From Ascaris suum (taxonomy: Eukaryota > Nematoda > Chromadorea > Rhabditida > Ascarididae), in assembly GCA_013433145.1 (NCBI GenBank), contig CM024175.1, forward strand, positions 11,230,914 to 11,294,913: DNA of 64,000 bases. Direction: 5' to 3'. A program made the translations under genes and the position numbers. Shown in pieces: positions 23,746 through 35,337 of the stretch. The notes under the pieces were generated by a model, which saw nothing but the letters and a program-made list of their open reading frames with translations, made no database searches and was not told where the DNA came from. Position 1 is the first letter of the stretch; every line of letters starts with the position of its first letter.

Positions 23746-26285
23746 TTTGCAGCCTGTTGTGTACTGGTAAGATATGGCAAGCACATTGTTTTGGCGCCTC
23801 ATGGGTTGATTTGAATTAGCAATTTGTTGGAGGTAGTGTGTTCACCATTAGCTTCTCTCATAGTGTATGTTGGCTTTTGATCCTTTTTGACCCCTATTGG
23901 ACTTTGACCTCATGTAGTTATAAGAACTTTTGACGTTTCCTCCTCCACCCCTTCCTTGTCCTATTCGTTTTGCCCAAGTAGGTTGAGTCGGTTTTATAAA
24001 AACGGCATACCCTCGGGCGTTATTCGAAACTATATTGGATTTGGGTGAAAATCTGCTGCCAGATATTTATTTTGATTACATAATTTTTGATTGGTAAGTT
24101 CCGTTTGAAGGGAAATGCTGTACGAATTGAAAGTCCCAATGATTTAATTTGTTTGATCGTTTTGCCAAAAAAAGAGTTGGACAAGTAAACATTTTCAACG
24201 AGGCTGGACTGATGGGATAAGAGGAAATGAATCATTGATGTTTGGAACGCTATTAAAAGTTGTGTTTTGCTGTTGAATGGAAGCACTTGTTTATAGGATT
24301 GACCGTCAATTATAAGATGAGGTAATGATCCCGTGTCCTTGTTTTTTTTTTTTTTTTTTGTTTTAATGTCTTTTTTTGCTGTGTTCATTTGTATCGTTGA
24401 CGTATCAGAATGGGTCGGATGCCGCATTAAGCTTTTTTAAACCTTAGCCATCGTAGATATGTTAACAGGTTGAATGTACAGTCCGAGGATATCAGTAAGA
24501 GATGAGGAGGGGAGGAGAACGTAAGCTAGTTGGAATAATAAGAGGGAGATCCGTTCGAAAGTGTGAATCTGCTTGTGAACCCTCGTATTCCGAGGAAATA
24601 GTCGTCGCGGCTTTTACTTCTGTGACCACTCAAAGTGCATAGAACTTTTATGGATTTTATTATAGTTTTAGTTGAATGCGGTCCCAACTGCTACGAGGGC
24701 CGCGTTTAATCCAGACTTTTCTATCACTCCGTTGTTTTGTGCTCCCAGTATTGTTTCCTTTCTTGTTGCCTTTGTTCTCGTTTTGATAAAATGATCTTGC
24801 GCCGTTAACTGATAACATGATTTAGCGCACGAGAATTCAAAGGAATGGTAAAAGCTAAGGAAAATTAAGGATACATATTTTTACGGTGGTGTTTGGAATA
24901 GAGCCGGACCGGTCTTTTTTTTCTTGGATGACAGGTATTGAAACAGAGAATCCATTCAAGAATGGTCTCGAACGAATGCACCTCTTGCATATACCTTGGA
25001 ATAGAACCCGGTCGGTGGTACAAGTACGTGGTAAAACCTCAGAGCAATTAAAAACTCGATCTCTGACTTTTTCGAAATTTGATGATTAGAAAACATTGCC
25101 TGCATATGCTTGCTACTGCCTTCCTTGATTATGTGTTGTCTATGCATATCCCTACGCGCCCTTATTTCCCATTTTAGATATTGGTCATAATGGACAGCTT
25201 GTGTCCACAGTGGTGATAAGATGTGTCGATGATCCTATCAAATAGCCGTAAAACGGCACCATTTTATGACTCGCTTATGCGAATGAGGTAAGAGGGAACA
25301 AAAGGAAACAAAACAACCTATCACTGACTTTAACAGCACTACTATTAACAACACTCCTAATAACAAACAAATATCTAACATTATAGTTAATATCACATCG
25401 AAATATGCTAATAATTCGCAATAATCTAATGTGTTTAACGCGGAAAGGTCATTTACTCAAGTCTTCTTAGCATCTGCAAGAAGAGGAAAAATAACTCAAA
25501 GAAATTAAAGGGGGGGAATGAAACTATTTTTCTACTGTTGCGCTGACCTTTCGCGCAAAAGACTTTGATACTTGAGAGGAGTCTGTTGCTGTTCTAATAT
25601 AGAGCCGGTATTGAGAACCGAATCCGCAAGTGCCGTAATGTACGACCGAAGGAGCCAAATTACAACCCTATCAACCAGATTATAGAGGAATTTCTTATGA
25701 GACCTATAATAAACGAACAAATTGCGCCTAACGAGGGACTAGAAAGATTTTGAGGATAGCTTTTCCGCTAGATAAACAGGAACCAAAACAGCAAAAACTA
25801 TCACTGAAAGACTGCTAAGTATGAACAATACTCCTAAATTTGTGAAGAAATAACGTACTAAGAAAGCAGAAAATTAGCTACCCTATCACATCGAATGAAA
25901 ACCTCATTTTCTTGAGATTTTAAAGCAGAAGAACTAGAAAAATGCTCTTTTATTAATGTTTTTCGTCTGATATCCCCCAAAGAAAATAACCCTTCCCCTC
26001 CGCTCACCTAACAAAAGACCCACTCAAATAAGCCTCTCTAATATAAGAAAATTTATTGCTTCAAGGGATTTTATTCAAGGCAACATGTCCTTAACTCTAA
26101 AGAATTCTAAACATTAAATAAATTTTTAAGACACTCTTAAGACATCCATACATTGTTCATCCGATTCAAATAAAGACGAACTCTACACAGTAGACTGCAT
26201 AGGCTGGATCACTATAATATGAGATCGTATATGAAATAGCTGAATCTCTCTAGAAATGGTTTCGAACTATCTGGGTATGTTTATA
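23746..26285. other. Convergent intergenic gap between NUP62 and the ADP/ATP carrier gene
   Basis: Both flanking genes end here, so it should contain two 3' UTRs. Short open frames on both strands show no domain or splice support. A poly-T run of about 18 lies near 24341-24359. Nothing else stands out. Confidence 0.6.
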
Positions 26286-29200
26286 TCACATATACTTAGA
26301 AAATTCGTTATATATGGCCAATATGAGAGCAGCACCTGTTCCACGTACCGCATTAACCAACATTCCACTAAAGAATGCGCGTACTCCCTCTTCATGGTAG
26401 ATTTTCTATAAACGATACTATCACCTCAATTATCACTTATCATATCAATAAAATATGTGAAATTATATTGATATAATAATTCAATAAAAGTTTTTCATGT
26501 TATCGAATTATATAAAAAGCTCTTAAACTTTTACTAGACTTATTGCTAAATATTGGAGTGAGTAGACGATGGATCCATCGAAGGACAACGGCTCATGACT
26601 TTGGTGTAAAAACTACCACCACAGGTATTCGACGAAGATCCACTGAATTCAGAGTGCTTGTTTAGCATTCGCATCTTACTGCTTGTTTTAGAAAAATTTC
26701 AGGTAAATCTTTCAATAAAGCACTGCAGAGCATTTTTGTTATATGCCCACCGGAAATAACCGAACTAAAACAATTCCGGAAATATCGATTAAAGATCCAG
26801 AAACTAACCGTAGTACAATGCCAAACACCACGATAGAGTACATCATTGCGACCAGCTTGCATCATAAGCCGTCTTCGTACCGTATCCCAAGGATATGATA
26901 TGAACGCTGCCGTGAATGTTACCACCTGAATATCGAACATTTTTTTACTCATTTCGAGCCATAAAACTATAGAAAATAGATTATTGACTCATAGGCTAAA
27001 CAACACACGGCAACTCACTTTTAAGAAACGGAAGATTAAACTGATATAACTGACGGCCTCATTATTAAGAGCACAGTGACTGAACTCCACTTCTCTTTTT
27101 TTTCCGATGAGGGAACTTACCCATTGAACTATCAGATCACATTTCGTCTCCTTTCAAACTCAAACTTATACACTTCCAAAATTGAAAGAGATCTTTAATT
27201 TACTTCTTAGCAGGTTATAGAATATCGACTTCAATAAAGAATACGATAAAGAATCTACGCCAACAAATATATCGACTTCAGAACAAACAACTCACCTGTC
27301 CGACGATGAAAGCGGCCATAAAACTGATCTGACTGTTCTCCTTTTTTGATATCAGTACTTTAGCCGAGTCAAATAGACCATAATAAGCACCACGATAGAG
27401 GAAAATATATTGCAAGGATGGATAGAAACCACTGAAAAACCACAACTGAAAAGCACTGAAAAGCAACCACAAAGCAAAACAAAGAACACTGCAGGACCAT
27501 CGGCAGGTACCCGAACTCCTCTTTTGCCGTAAACGATCATTAAGCCACGTCGATTCGGAAAGAAATACATCACCTCGCCTCAACGATAACCTAAAAGATG
27601 TTGCGGACACCCTGATATCTACGTACACCAAAGTTACTGCTGTTTTGAGGCATAGAGATTTGAGCTGAGATCTATGTCATTACCTTATTGTAGTACAGTT
27701 GAAGAAAAGCACCAACACCCGATGGAACAGCCGTTTGGCAACTGAATCGGACCACTGAAGCGATATCATTAAGGTGCTCAAAACGGGACAGTTGAGTAGT
27801 GATCATCCTTACTTAAATCAATCTGGATCGATGAGCATTCTGGAGACCAAAGATTTTCGGGATGAACCGACTGTACGGATACTACGTGCAATGTGATCAA
27901 CTAATCTAGTGGAACTTTCAAACCGTTATGAATCCTTGGAAACGACGTCAAATCACTAAAGACAAATGCGAACACAAAAAAATGATTGCGCAGATGGACT
28001 AAAGAACAAAAACCTCAATGGAAAATATTCACTCAGTATTTCATCTAACAATGATTAATAATTAATAATCATAACAAATAATAATAATTAATAATAATAA
28101 TTAATAATAGTAATAAATAATAATAATCAACAATAATGATTAATAATAACAATCAACAACAATAATTAATAATACTAATTAATAATAATCATTAATAATA
28201 ATGAATAATAAAAATAATCAATAACAATTATGATTAACAATGATAATTAATAATAATAATTAGTAATTATAATTAAAAATAATGATTAATAATAATAATT
28301 TAATAAATTATTAATAATGAATAATAATAATAATTAATAATAATTAAAATTAATAATAATAATTAATAATTAAAATTAAAAATAATGATTAACAATAATA
28401 ATAATTAATAATAATAATAATTAGTAATAACAATAAATAATAATAAGAATTAATAATAATAATTAATAACAGTAATTAATAATAATAATTCTTAATAATG
28501 AATAATAATAATAATTAATTGTAATTATAATCAATAATAATAATTAATAGTTATAATTAAAAATAATAATTCATAATAATAATTGATAATAATAATTAAT
28601 AATAACAGTTAATAATTAATAATAATAATTAATAATAATTAACTATAACAATTAATAATAGTAATTAACAATAATAATTAATAATAATAACTAATTAATA
28701 GTAATTAATAATAATATTTAATAATAATAACAATTTAGTTCAATTCCAATTAGTACACAGGATCGTAAGCCATTTTACCCTTTCGCCAACGTTACCTCAA
28801 CAACGATTCGATCGAAGGGTGTCATTTTTTCTTTGAAACGTTGGAAATTTTTTTCATTTCCAGGGGTATACTTTTTGGTGGTGGTAGGCGTGGTGCAAGT
28901 GGGTGAAGAGTGCATATATATGGCATTTCTCATACTGCAGCGTTTCCACGATTGACAAATCTCAACGATTGCAGTTGCACGAATGTGGTACCAAATAAGA
29001 GTATAAGATGAGCTCTATTCAAAAATTGCAATTGCTGGTCGAGAGGGCCACAGGGTGTGCTGTAAAGCGAGTGTATAAGTCTTCGCCTATAAATATATAG
29101 ACGATGAAATTTGCTTCGTATTGCAAGCATCGGATGGCGCAGGCGATTACTCATTCCATTGTGATGAAACATAAGATCATGAAGGAAGGGTTGGATTGCA

Positions 29201-32200
29201 TTTGGGGTTCGCATTTCCGTTTGTGTGTTTTATACAGAACGGGATGGATTTTTTTTCGGCGATTTGGTGTGGCGTGCACGTGTGGTGTGTGTGTGTTGTA
29301 TTTGATGTGCGTGTGTCGTTGTGTATGTCTGTAGGTGGTGTGTGTGCCTTATATGTGTGTAGTGTGTGTATCTGTGTGTTCGTGATTGTGTGTGTGCGCG
29401 CATACGTGTGTATGTGTGGTGTGTGTGCGCACATGCGTGTGGTGTGTGCGCGCGCATGTGTGTGTGGCGTGCGTGTGCGTGTATGTGGTATGTGTATCAG
29501 ACCTGTGGTGTGCATGTGGTGGTGTGTGTCTGTGTGTCTCTGTATGTCTCTGTATGTGGTGAGTGTGAGTGTGTTTTATGTGTGGTGAGCGTGTGTGTTG
29601 TATGTATGCTGAATGTGTGTGTTGTATGTGTGCTGTGTGTGTCTTTGTATGCGTATTTGTGTGTGTGGTGTAGGTGTTAAAATATAACTGTTGTGTATAA
29701 CTTCGGTTCCTCCCTTCCCGAGCGTCGAAGGCGCTAGTTTTTTATCCATTTCTTCGTCTCCTATCTTTCCGAGTGCCGAAGGCGCAAAACTGTTATCCAT
29801 TTCTTCACGTGCCGCTTTTTTGGGCGCCGAAAGCGCGAATCTATTATCAGTTTCTCCATTTTCTCTCCGGGCGCCGAAGGCGCGAGTCTGTTGGGCGCCA
29901 TTTCGCCCGCCTCTTCCGGGCGCCGATGGCGCAAATCTGTCGTCCTCCTCTTCGCCTGCTGTCTTTCCGGGCGCAGACGTAAAACCGTCATCCACATCCT
30001 CTCCCTCTGTCGATCCGAGCGCCGAAGGAGCCAGCCTATTGTGCACTATTTCGCGTGTCTTTCCGAGCACCGAAGGCAGGAATCCCTTATAAACTTCTTC
30101 GCCTGCTGTTTATAAAACGTATAAAATTCTTCCCGCTCTGTCCTCCCCAGCGCCGAATGCGCGAGTCTTTTATCCATTTCTTCTCCCTGTCTTTCCGACC
30201 GCCGATATCCATTTCTTCTCCCTGCCTCTCCGGCGCCGAAGGCGCCAGTCTCTTCTGCATTTCTTCGCCTTCTCTCGTTCCGAGCGCCGAAGGCGCGAAT
30301 TTCGTTGTGCCGCACTTCGCCTGCTGTCCTTTCGGGCGCCGACGGCGCGAACCTGTTATCCATTTTTTCGCCTGCTGTCCTCCCGAGCGCCAAAGGCGCG
30401 AGTCTGTTTTGTATTACCTCGCCCGCCGTCCTTGCGTGATCTTTTGAGAGATATGGTCTGTGAGAAAAGATGCGCGCGCGTGGCGGACCCTCGCGTGTGT
30501 TTTTGTGCGCATCCATGATTCCTCCTATGTTATATTTCAACCCCAGATTGACGAATTTTGATGCGGTGCATTGCTTTAAAATGTCGCGTAAGATGCGGAA
30601 AAGTATAATACGTGGACAATTGTAACACGCGCTAGTTATATCAAAGAGGTAATGGAATTCAAAAAAAGGTCTTTAAAAAGTCATAAAATGTAGATTTAAA
30701 AAAATAGAATATGAGAGGCAACGGTCATAAAAGATATTAAAAAAATCAACAAAATAAAACAGACTAATAAAGCCCGCGAATACCGTCGCTTTTGAAGATT
30801 TTCCTCAAACAATCGAAGAAACCGGTGAATTCTCTTGATTTTTCTTTGCCCATATCTATGGCCAACCTGAAATACACGTAGGAAATTATTCAATTTCCTG
30901 ATATGTCGAGAAATTAAAAATATGAAAAAAAGGATAAATACGAAATCAATGCTATTGCTGTGACGGATCATGCAGCACCTAAACGCTCCACAGTATAACT
31001 GAACTTTATTCCCCCCTCCCCCCCCCCCTCCCTGTAAAACTTCATCACCTCTCTCGCTTTCGCTAGAGTTTGAATTCTATACTTCAAACATCGACCAATC
31101 TTGAGCAAACTCAACGACTTTCTTTACCAATAAAGAAGCAACAAAAAGATGCAAGATTCCCATGGAATTTTGTCGGGGAAAAAAACAACAGCAACACATT
31201 CTTCTAGTCTTAGAACGAATACTACAGACATTAACTACAGATATCGAGTAGCACAACGCACCGTGTTCGTACAAAATCAAGTGGATATATGATACAGTAT
31301 GTAGCAATACCCGAAGCACCACCGGCGGCGATATTACCTTCAACAATTGTCTATCAGAATCAAATTTACTAAATTACAAAAAAAAAAATGATGGAAAATC
31401 ATCGACGGATCGGGTACCAAATGAAAATTGAAATATAAGCGTAGGACATAATAAGAAAATTGACAAAAACTATAGATAAATGACATATATTATAAGTGAG
31501 AAATAGATGTTTTTTTTTTCGTCAAGAAATAGATGTTTTTTTCGTCAAATAGATGTTTTTTCGTTAGAAAATTTGGCAAAAATTAGCATTAAGATAAAAA
31601 ATAACGAGGCTTCTTTTTTCACTATCATGAAAAAGAGGAAACGTTAACCGGAAGGAGAGATTTTCAAGGAAAAAGACATTTTAGGACATTTTTTTTTAAA
31701 GTAGAAAATAAACAAATAAAAATTAATTTACCACTAAGAAATCTCCAATAATTATCTTTGCTATTCACACCACCAACACACCAAATTTTGAAGAAATCTT
31801 TAAATGCGAATCCAAACGATTCCTAAAATATAGCCGAGTAATTAAATTTTTTTTTTTTTAAATCAAATGAAAGTCGAACATAAAATGCCTCGGCGCAATG
31901 CCTTACTTTTAGACAACCAAATATATTAAGTAATGAAAAAATTCAGAGAAAGAATTTTGTATTAAATATTTACAGAATAGAAATAAAATATTTTTTGAAA
32001 TATTTTTGAATAATACATTAACTGGGAAATCATGCTAATTTTTTTATTACTTAAAATTGGATAATTCCTCATAATTTCTTCATTAAGTTTAGTTATGAAG
32101 ATTCAAAAATGATGACCATAAAGCTGTAGTAATAATTTTACGCAAGGTTGGAAATAAAATTTCAAAAAAAAAAAGCTGATTCAATAATAATCATAATAAT

Positions 32201-33218
32201 GATAAAATAGTTTAGTTACTACTCTCTTTTTAGCATTTTCCACTTCTATTTCATTTTAAAAAAGTCGTAAGTGCTTTCTTTGGCTAAAATATCGAAACTA
32301 ATATTGAAATTTCAGTACTTGAATACGATGAGACTAAACACATTCCAAACATAGGAATTCCACTTGAATTCCGATTTCATCCTCAACCTATACCAGTATT
32401 CCTGCTCATTAGCTTATCTCATCTGACTACAGCTGATGCAGGTAGCAATCGATGAAATAAGGATTTCACCTATGCATACTGGCCGATGTGAATTAGTTTT
32501 GGATATGGATGTAGCTCCTTCAACTCCGATTGGAGTCGACGAAAATTAATTTGTTTCAAAAAAAGAGGTCACAAGAATGGTGTACCTGTGAGCATGATCT
32601 AGCGATATTTACCAAATTACCACGCCAAAATGATAAGAGTCCTTGTTCTCGAGGTACGCGAATAAAACAATCGATCATTCCCTTATAACGTTTTGATACT
32701 GCTATCGTTTCTTGTGCTGCTTGAAGCTGTAATTAATAATCAAGTGATAATACTTTAAAATGAATGAAATTTCGATTCAAATACTCTCACAATGGAACAA
32801 ATATTTAAATATAATTATCATATTTTATCGATGGAAGTTCTTCAAAGAGGCAAACATCAACTATTATTATTTAAATTATGGGAAGATTTTAATAGTGGAT
32901 TCATTTCAATAAATTCATTTCCATCTCTATGCCCCCCCCCCCCCCCACCTCCACGATTGCGAACATTTTGCTTTGATTGGTCGCTTCATATGCTAGAGTC
33001 GATAGATCGCAAAAATATCAGAGCATAGAAAAAGAGACTTGCATTAAATGAGTTAAAAAATTAGTGAGCGTGAGAAATATTCAACCTGGAGTATTAGTTT
33101 AACTCTTTCAATAGGAGCAACAATAGTCTTCGCAACCATAGCCGCAGCTGCACCAACAAAAAAATCTTTGCAGAATTTAATTGCATCGTCGACTCGTGGT
33201 ATACGATCCTCTCTTATA
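26286..33218 (-). CDS. Mitochondrial ADP/ATP carrier (adenine nucleotide translocase), divergent paralogue; first exon uncertain
   Basis: SLC25-family antiporter that exchanges matrix ATP for cytosolic ADP across the inner mitochondrial membrane. Minus-strand exons: 33218-33086, 32726-32586, 31822-31732, 31337-31262, 30866-30765, 27431-27296, 26925-26809 and 26405-26286; all phases join to 305 residues. Three Px[DE]xx[RK] signatures are present: PIERVK, PLDFVR and PWDTVR. Substrate-contact residues equivalent to bovine Lys22, Arg79, Tyr186 (LYRGAYYG), Ser227 and Arg279 (VRGTG) are kept. Unusual features: the ANT hallmark RRRMMM reads RRRLMM; the usual RYFPTQALNFAFKD block reads [14 protein letters not shown]; and the C-terminal YDEIKK reads YNEFSK. 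The frame is open at the 5' end, entering with one base of a split codon, so an upstream exon exists (candidate at 34847-34738). The carrier type is firm; strict ATP/ADP specificity is inferred. Confidence 0.9.
28050..28735. repeat. Degenerate A/T trinucleotide (TAA/AAT) tract, ~690 bp
   Basis: Nearly the whole interval is built of TAATAA, AATAAT and ATTAATAA words with occasional C or G interruptions. It lies in the 3.3 kb intron 27432-30764 of the carrier gene and is nearly devoid of GC. The interruptions show it is old or mutated rather than a fresh expansion. Confidence 0.95.
29270..29680. repeat. GT-rich (TG)n microsatellite tract, ~400 bp
   Basis: Mostly GTGTGT with GTGCGC, GTATGT and GTGGTG variants. 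It lies in the same carrier intron, so the transcript carries the CA-rich strand. Long open frames on both strands are by-products of the alternating sequence. Confidence 0.95.
29701..30400. repeat. GC-rich ~50-bp minisatellite with GAA-triloop hairpin cores, ~14 units
   Basis: The core GCGCCGAAGGCGC, or close variants, recurs at about 29722, 29773, 29824, 29871, 29920 and on to about 30388, spaced 47-51 bp apart. Linkers read like CTGTTATCCATTTCTTCGCC and TGCTGTCTTTCC. Each core is an inverted repeat (GCGCC/GGCGC) around GAA. Variants such as GCGCCGATGGCGC, GCGCCGACGGCGC and GCGTCGAAGGCGC mostly spare the stem. Because 51 is a multiple of 3, parts of the minus strand stay open with a roughly 17-residue repeat (APSALG plus an acidic stretch). 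The array is interrupted around 30100-30140. It lies in the carrier intron, antisense to nothing known, and contrasts strongly with the AT-rich surroundings. Confidence 0.9.
31012..31034. repeat. C-rich homopolymer tract in carrier intron
   Basis: CCCCCCTCCC followed by a longer C run. On the transcribed strand of the minus-strand gene it reads as G tracts. Confidence 0.85.
32932..32949. repeat. C tract in carrier intron
   Basis: A run of about 15 C, interrupted once by A, lies between carrier exons at 33086 and 32726. On the transcript it is a G tract close to an exon. Confidence 0.85.
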
Positions 33219-34434
33219 CTAAAAATTGCAAAGGGGTTTTTTTTTTATTGAAACAAAAAACTAGTTATGAAATAGAAATCATATTCAACGAATTGCAATT
33301 TTCAACTGAACAACTATAATAAAACTAATAAATTTCGTATATCTAAATTTTCATCAATCTATTCTGAAAAGATTTCTATTAGATGATTATATATAGACAC
33401 CAATAAAGGCGATGATGATTTTAAAATCTAATGGAAAAAATACCGGTAAAATTGAACAACTACCTCCGAAGGATATAGGTAAAGGTAGGTGAAACATTGA
33501 AAAAAAAAAGCTCACAAATGCATAAAAATATAAACCTCAAAGCGGTCGCCATATTCGTAAATGTACATATGGTGAGAAAAATAAGCTGTTTAATTAGAAG
33601 TGTGAGTTGGCGGAAGTCGAAGAGATTCGTTCCTCATATAAATGTCAAATTAAAAAAAACACCTGTAGAGTACCACACATTGAAAGATACCTGTAAAGAA
33701 AACACCTATAAATACACCTGCCGATTACCATATTAAAACTTGTATCCGTCTTATACAGCCATCATTATTATTGCCTTGAAATATCACAAGCAATTTTTTC
33801 TTGTCAATAGAACGGAAGTGGCCGAAAATGATAAATACTGGTCGAATGTCGAACTAAATTGTTTAATAGACTTTGAGTTTTTATTCGCCACTGATTGATT
33901 TTACAATCTTCATTTGGTGAATTCTTGATGAGATATGCAAATTTTACGTAAATTTAAAGACATACTACTAAAAATGCCAATGGTCTAAACACATTAAAGT
34001 TGTTATGGAAAAGAAAAATTGCATAAACGTTAGAAGAAAGTTGGCGGAAATCGTCATTGAAATCTCTCGGGTTCTCTGTTTGTTCTTCATCCAAATGGAG
34101 AGTTGCATACGTGAATTCCAAAAAAAATTTTACTTTTTATTTATGCATGAGTAAACAAATACATAAAAGTAATTAACTACGCAAAGTTTACTTTTATTTT
34201 TCCTTACCACTCTCAGATTTTTTTAAAAAATCAATCCCTTCGAAGTATTCGTACTATTACCATTCCTTAAATCCTTCACCCTTAACAATCCTAGATAACG
34301 TGCATAACCTCCTCATATGGTTCCTGTTAAGTCTCGAGTGGTTGACATGAAATTTGGGTATAAGGGTGACATGGAGTTTAAGTTATTTTGAGCAACTTTC
34401 AATTGCTAGCGTATGCGTTGAAACTTTCATACAG

Positions 34435-34494
34435 ACAAGCAAACAGACATATTTATGTCTGCAGACATAAGCAAACAGACATATTTATGTCTGC
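34435..34494. repeat. Tandem duplication of a hairpin unit
   Basis: The unit AAGCAAACAGACATATTTAT plus GTCTGC occurs twice with a 32-bp period. Each copy contains the inverted repeat CAGACATA-TT-TATGTCTG, so the DNA could form two adjacent hairpins. Confidence 0.85.
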
Positions 34495-34737
34495 GTACAA
34501 GAATGACGCCTCTGAAAATGTGATCCGGTGAAAAAATGAACAAGTTTAGAATGGAAAAATTGAGACATCCTATAAAAATAATAGAAACGTTGATGCTTGA
34601 CGATTCTAACTGACCAAAACTAATAACCAACAAGCACTCAAAAAAAAGTTATTAAAAACTATAGAAAGAAGAATGTATAAAGAAATGATGAAGATATATT
34701 TTCTTCAAGAATATAGTTATTGCAATGAAATATTTAC

Positions 34738-34847
34738 TATGGTCTTATTGCGAAGGGAGATTTGCAATGCAATCGCTTATCTCCTCTTCTCTCTTCCCCT
34801 TCCCCTCCCAAAGTGCCACGCTCGAAGAATTCACTAGAAAATTGCAT
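34738..34847 (-). CDS. Candidate first coding exon of the ADP/ATP carrier gene
   Basis: On the minus strand an ATG directly follows CAATTTCAG, as at other starts in this window. The frame runs 36 codons and ends in phase 2 at a GTAAAT donor, which fits the incoming phase of the exon at 33218. It would begin MQFSSEFFERGTLGGEGEE and give a carrier of about 342 residues, with an N-terminal extension of about 40 residues over the usual 300. Against it: the DNA is partly low-complexity purine, and the intron and extension have no homology support. Another short exon could be the true start. Confidence 0.35.
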
Positions 34848-35337
34848 CTGAAATTGCGAGAGTGCAAAATTGCATTTTGCAATTCTTTTTATGAATTTAA
34901 AAAAAAAAATTGCAACGCTAATGCCGCACATCTTCACGTGCTCGAAGCGGAGCCAAGCGTGATAAAATTACAGTTATAAGGCATTTGGCACTATACATGG
35001 AAACATACGGATTACTTATTCCTCTTATTGGGAAGAAATTTCAGGAATGAGTTTCCGGTGATCTCCCACCTGATGCTCATTAAGTCTGTCCGATGAACTA
35101 TACAGGTCTGAAGGCCTTAACTGATGCCTCTGTTCGTATACTTGGTTGAAATATGAAACCAATAAAGTTGAGAAATTCTTTCTAGAAGCGATAATATTTC
35201 TTTAAAACCTGTGCAACGATGAGCAACTTTTTTACGATCATATAATTAGGCAGAATATCAAGGTTTAAAAAAAAACCACCAAACCACAAAGTTTCCTACT
35301 CCTTTTGCCGAATTCTCAACAACATTAATCGCCCTAG

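Noticed and set aside
29177..29680. Open frames of 75-130 codons on both strands rich in Cys/Val or His/Thr
   Set aside because: They result from the GT/CA dinucleotide tract, which rarely contains stop codons. No coding signal.
29576..30540. Two minus-strand frames of 164 codons with a 17-residue repeat (APSALG plus acidic residues)
   Set aside because: The frame stays open because the minisatellite unit is close to 51 bp and GC-rich. Frames shift between units, there is no splice or start support, and it lies inside a carrier intron. Coding use is not excluded but not supported.
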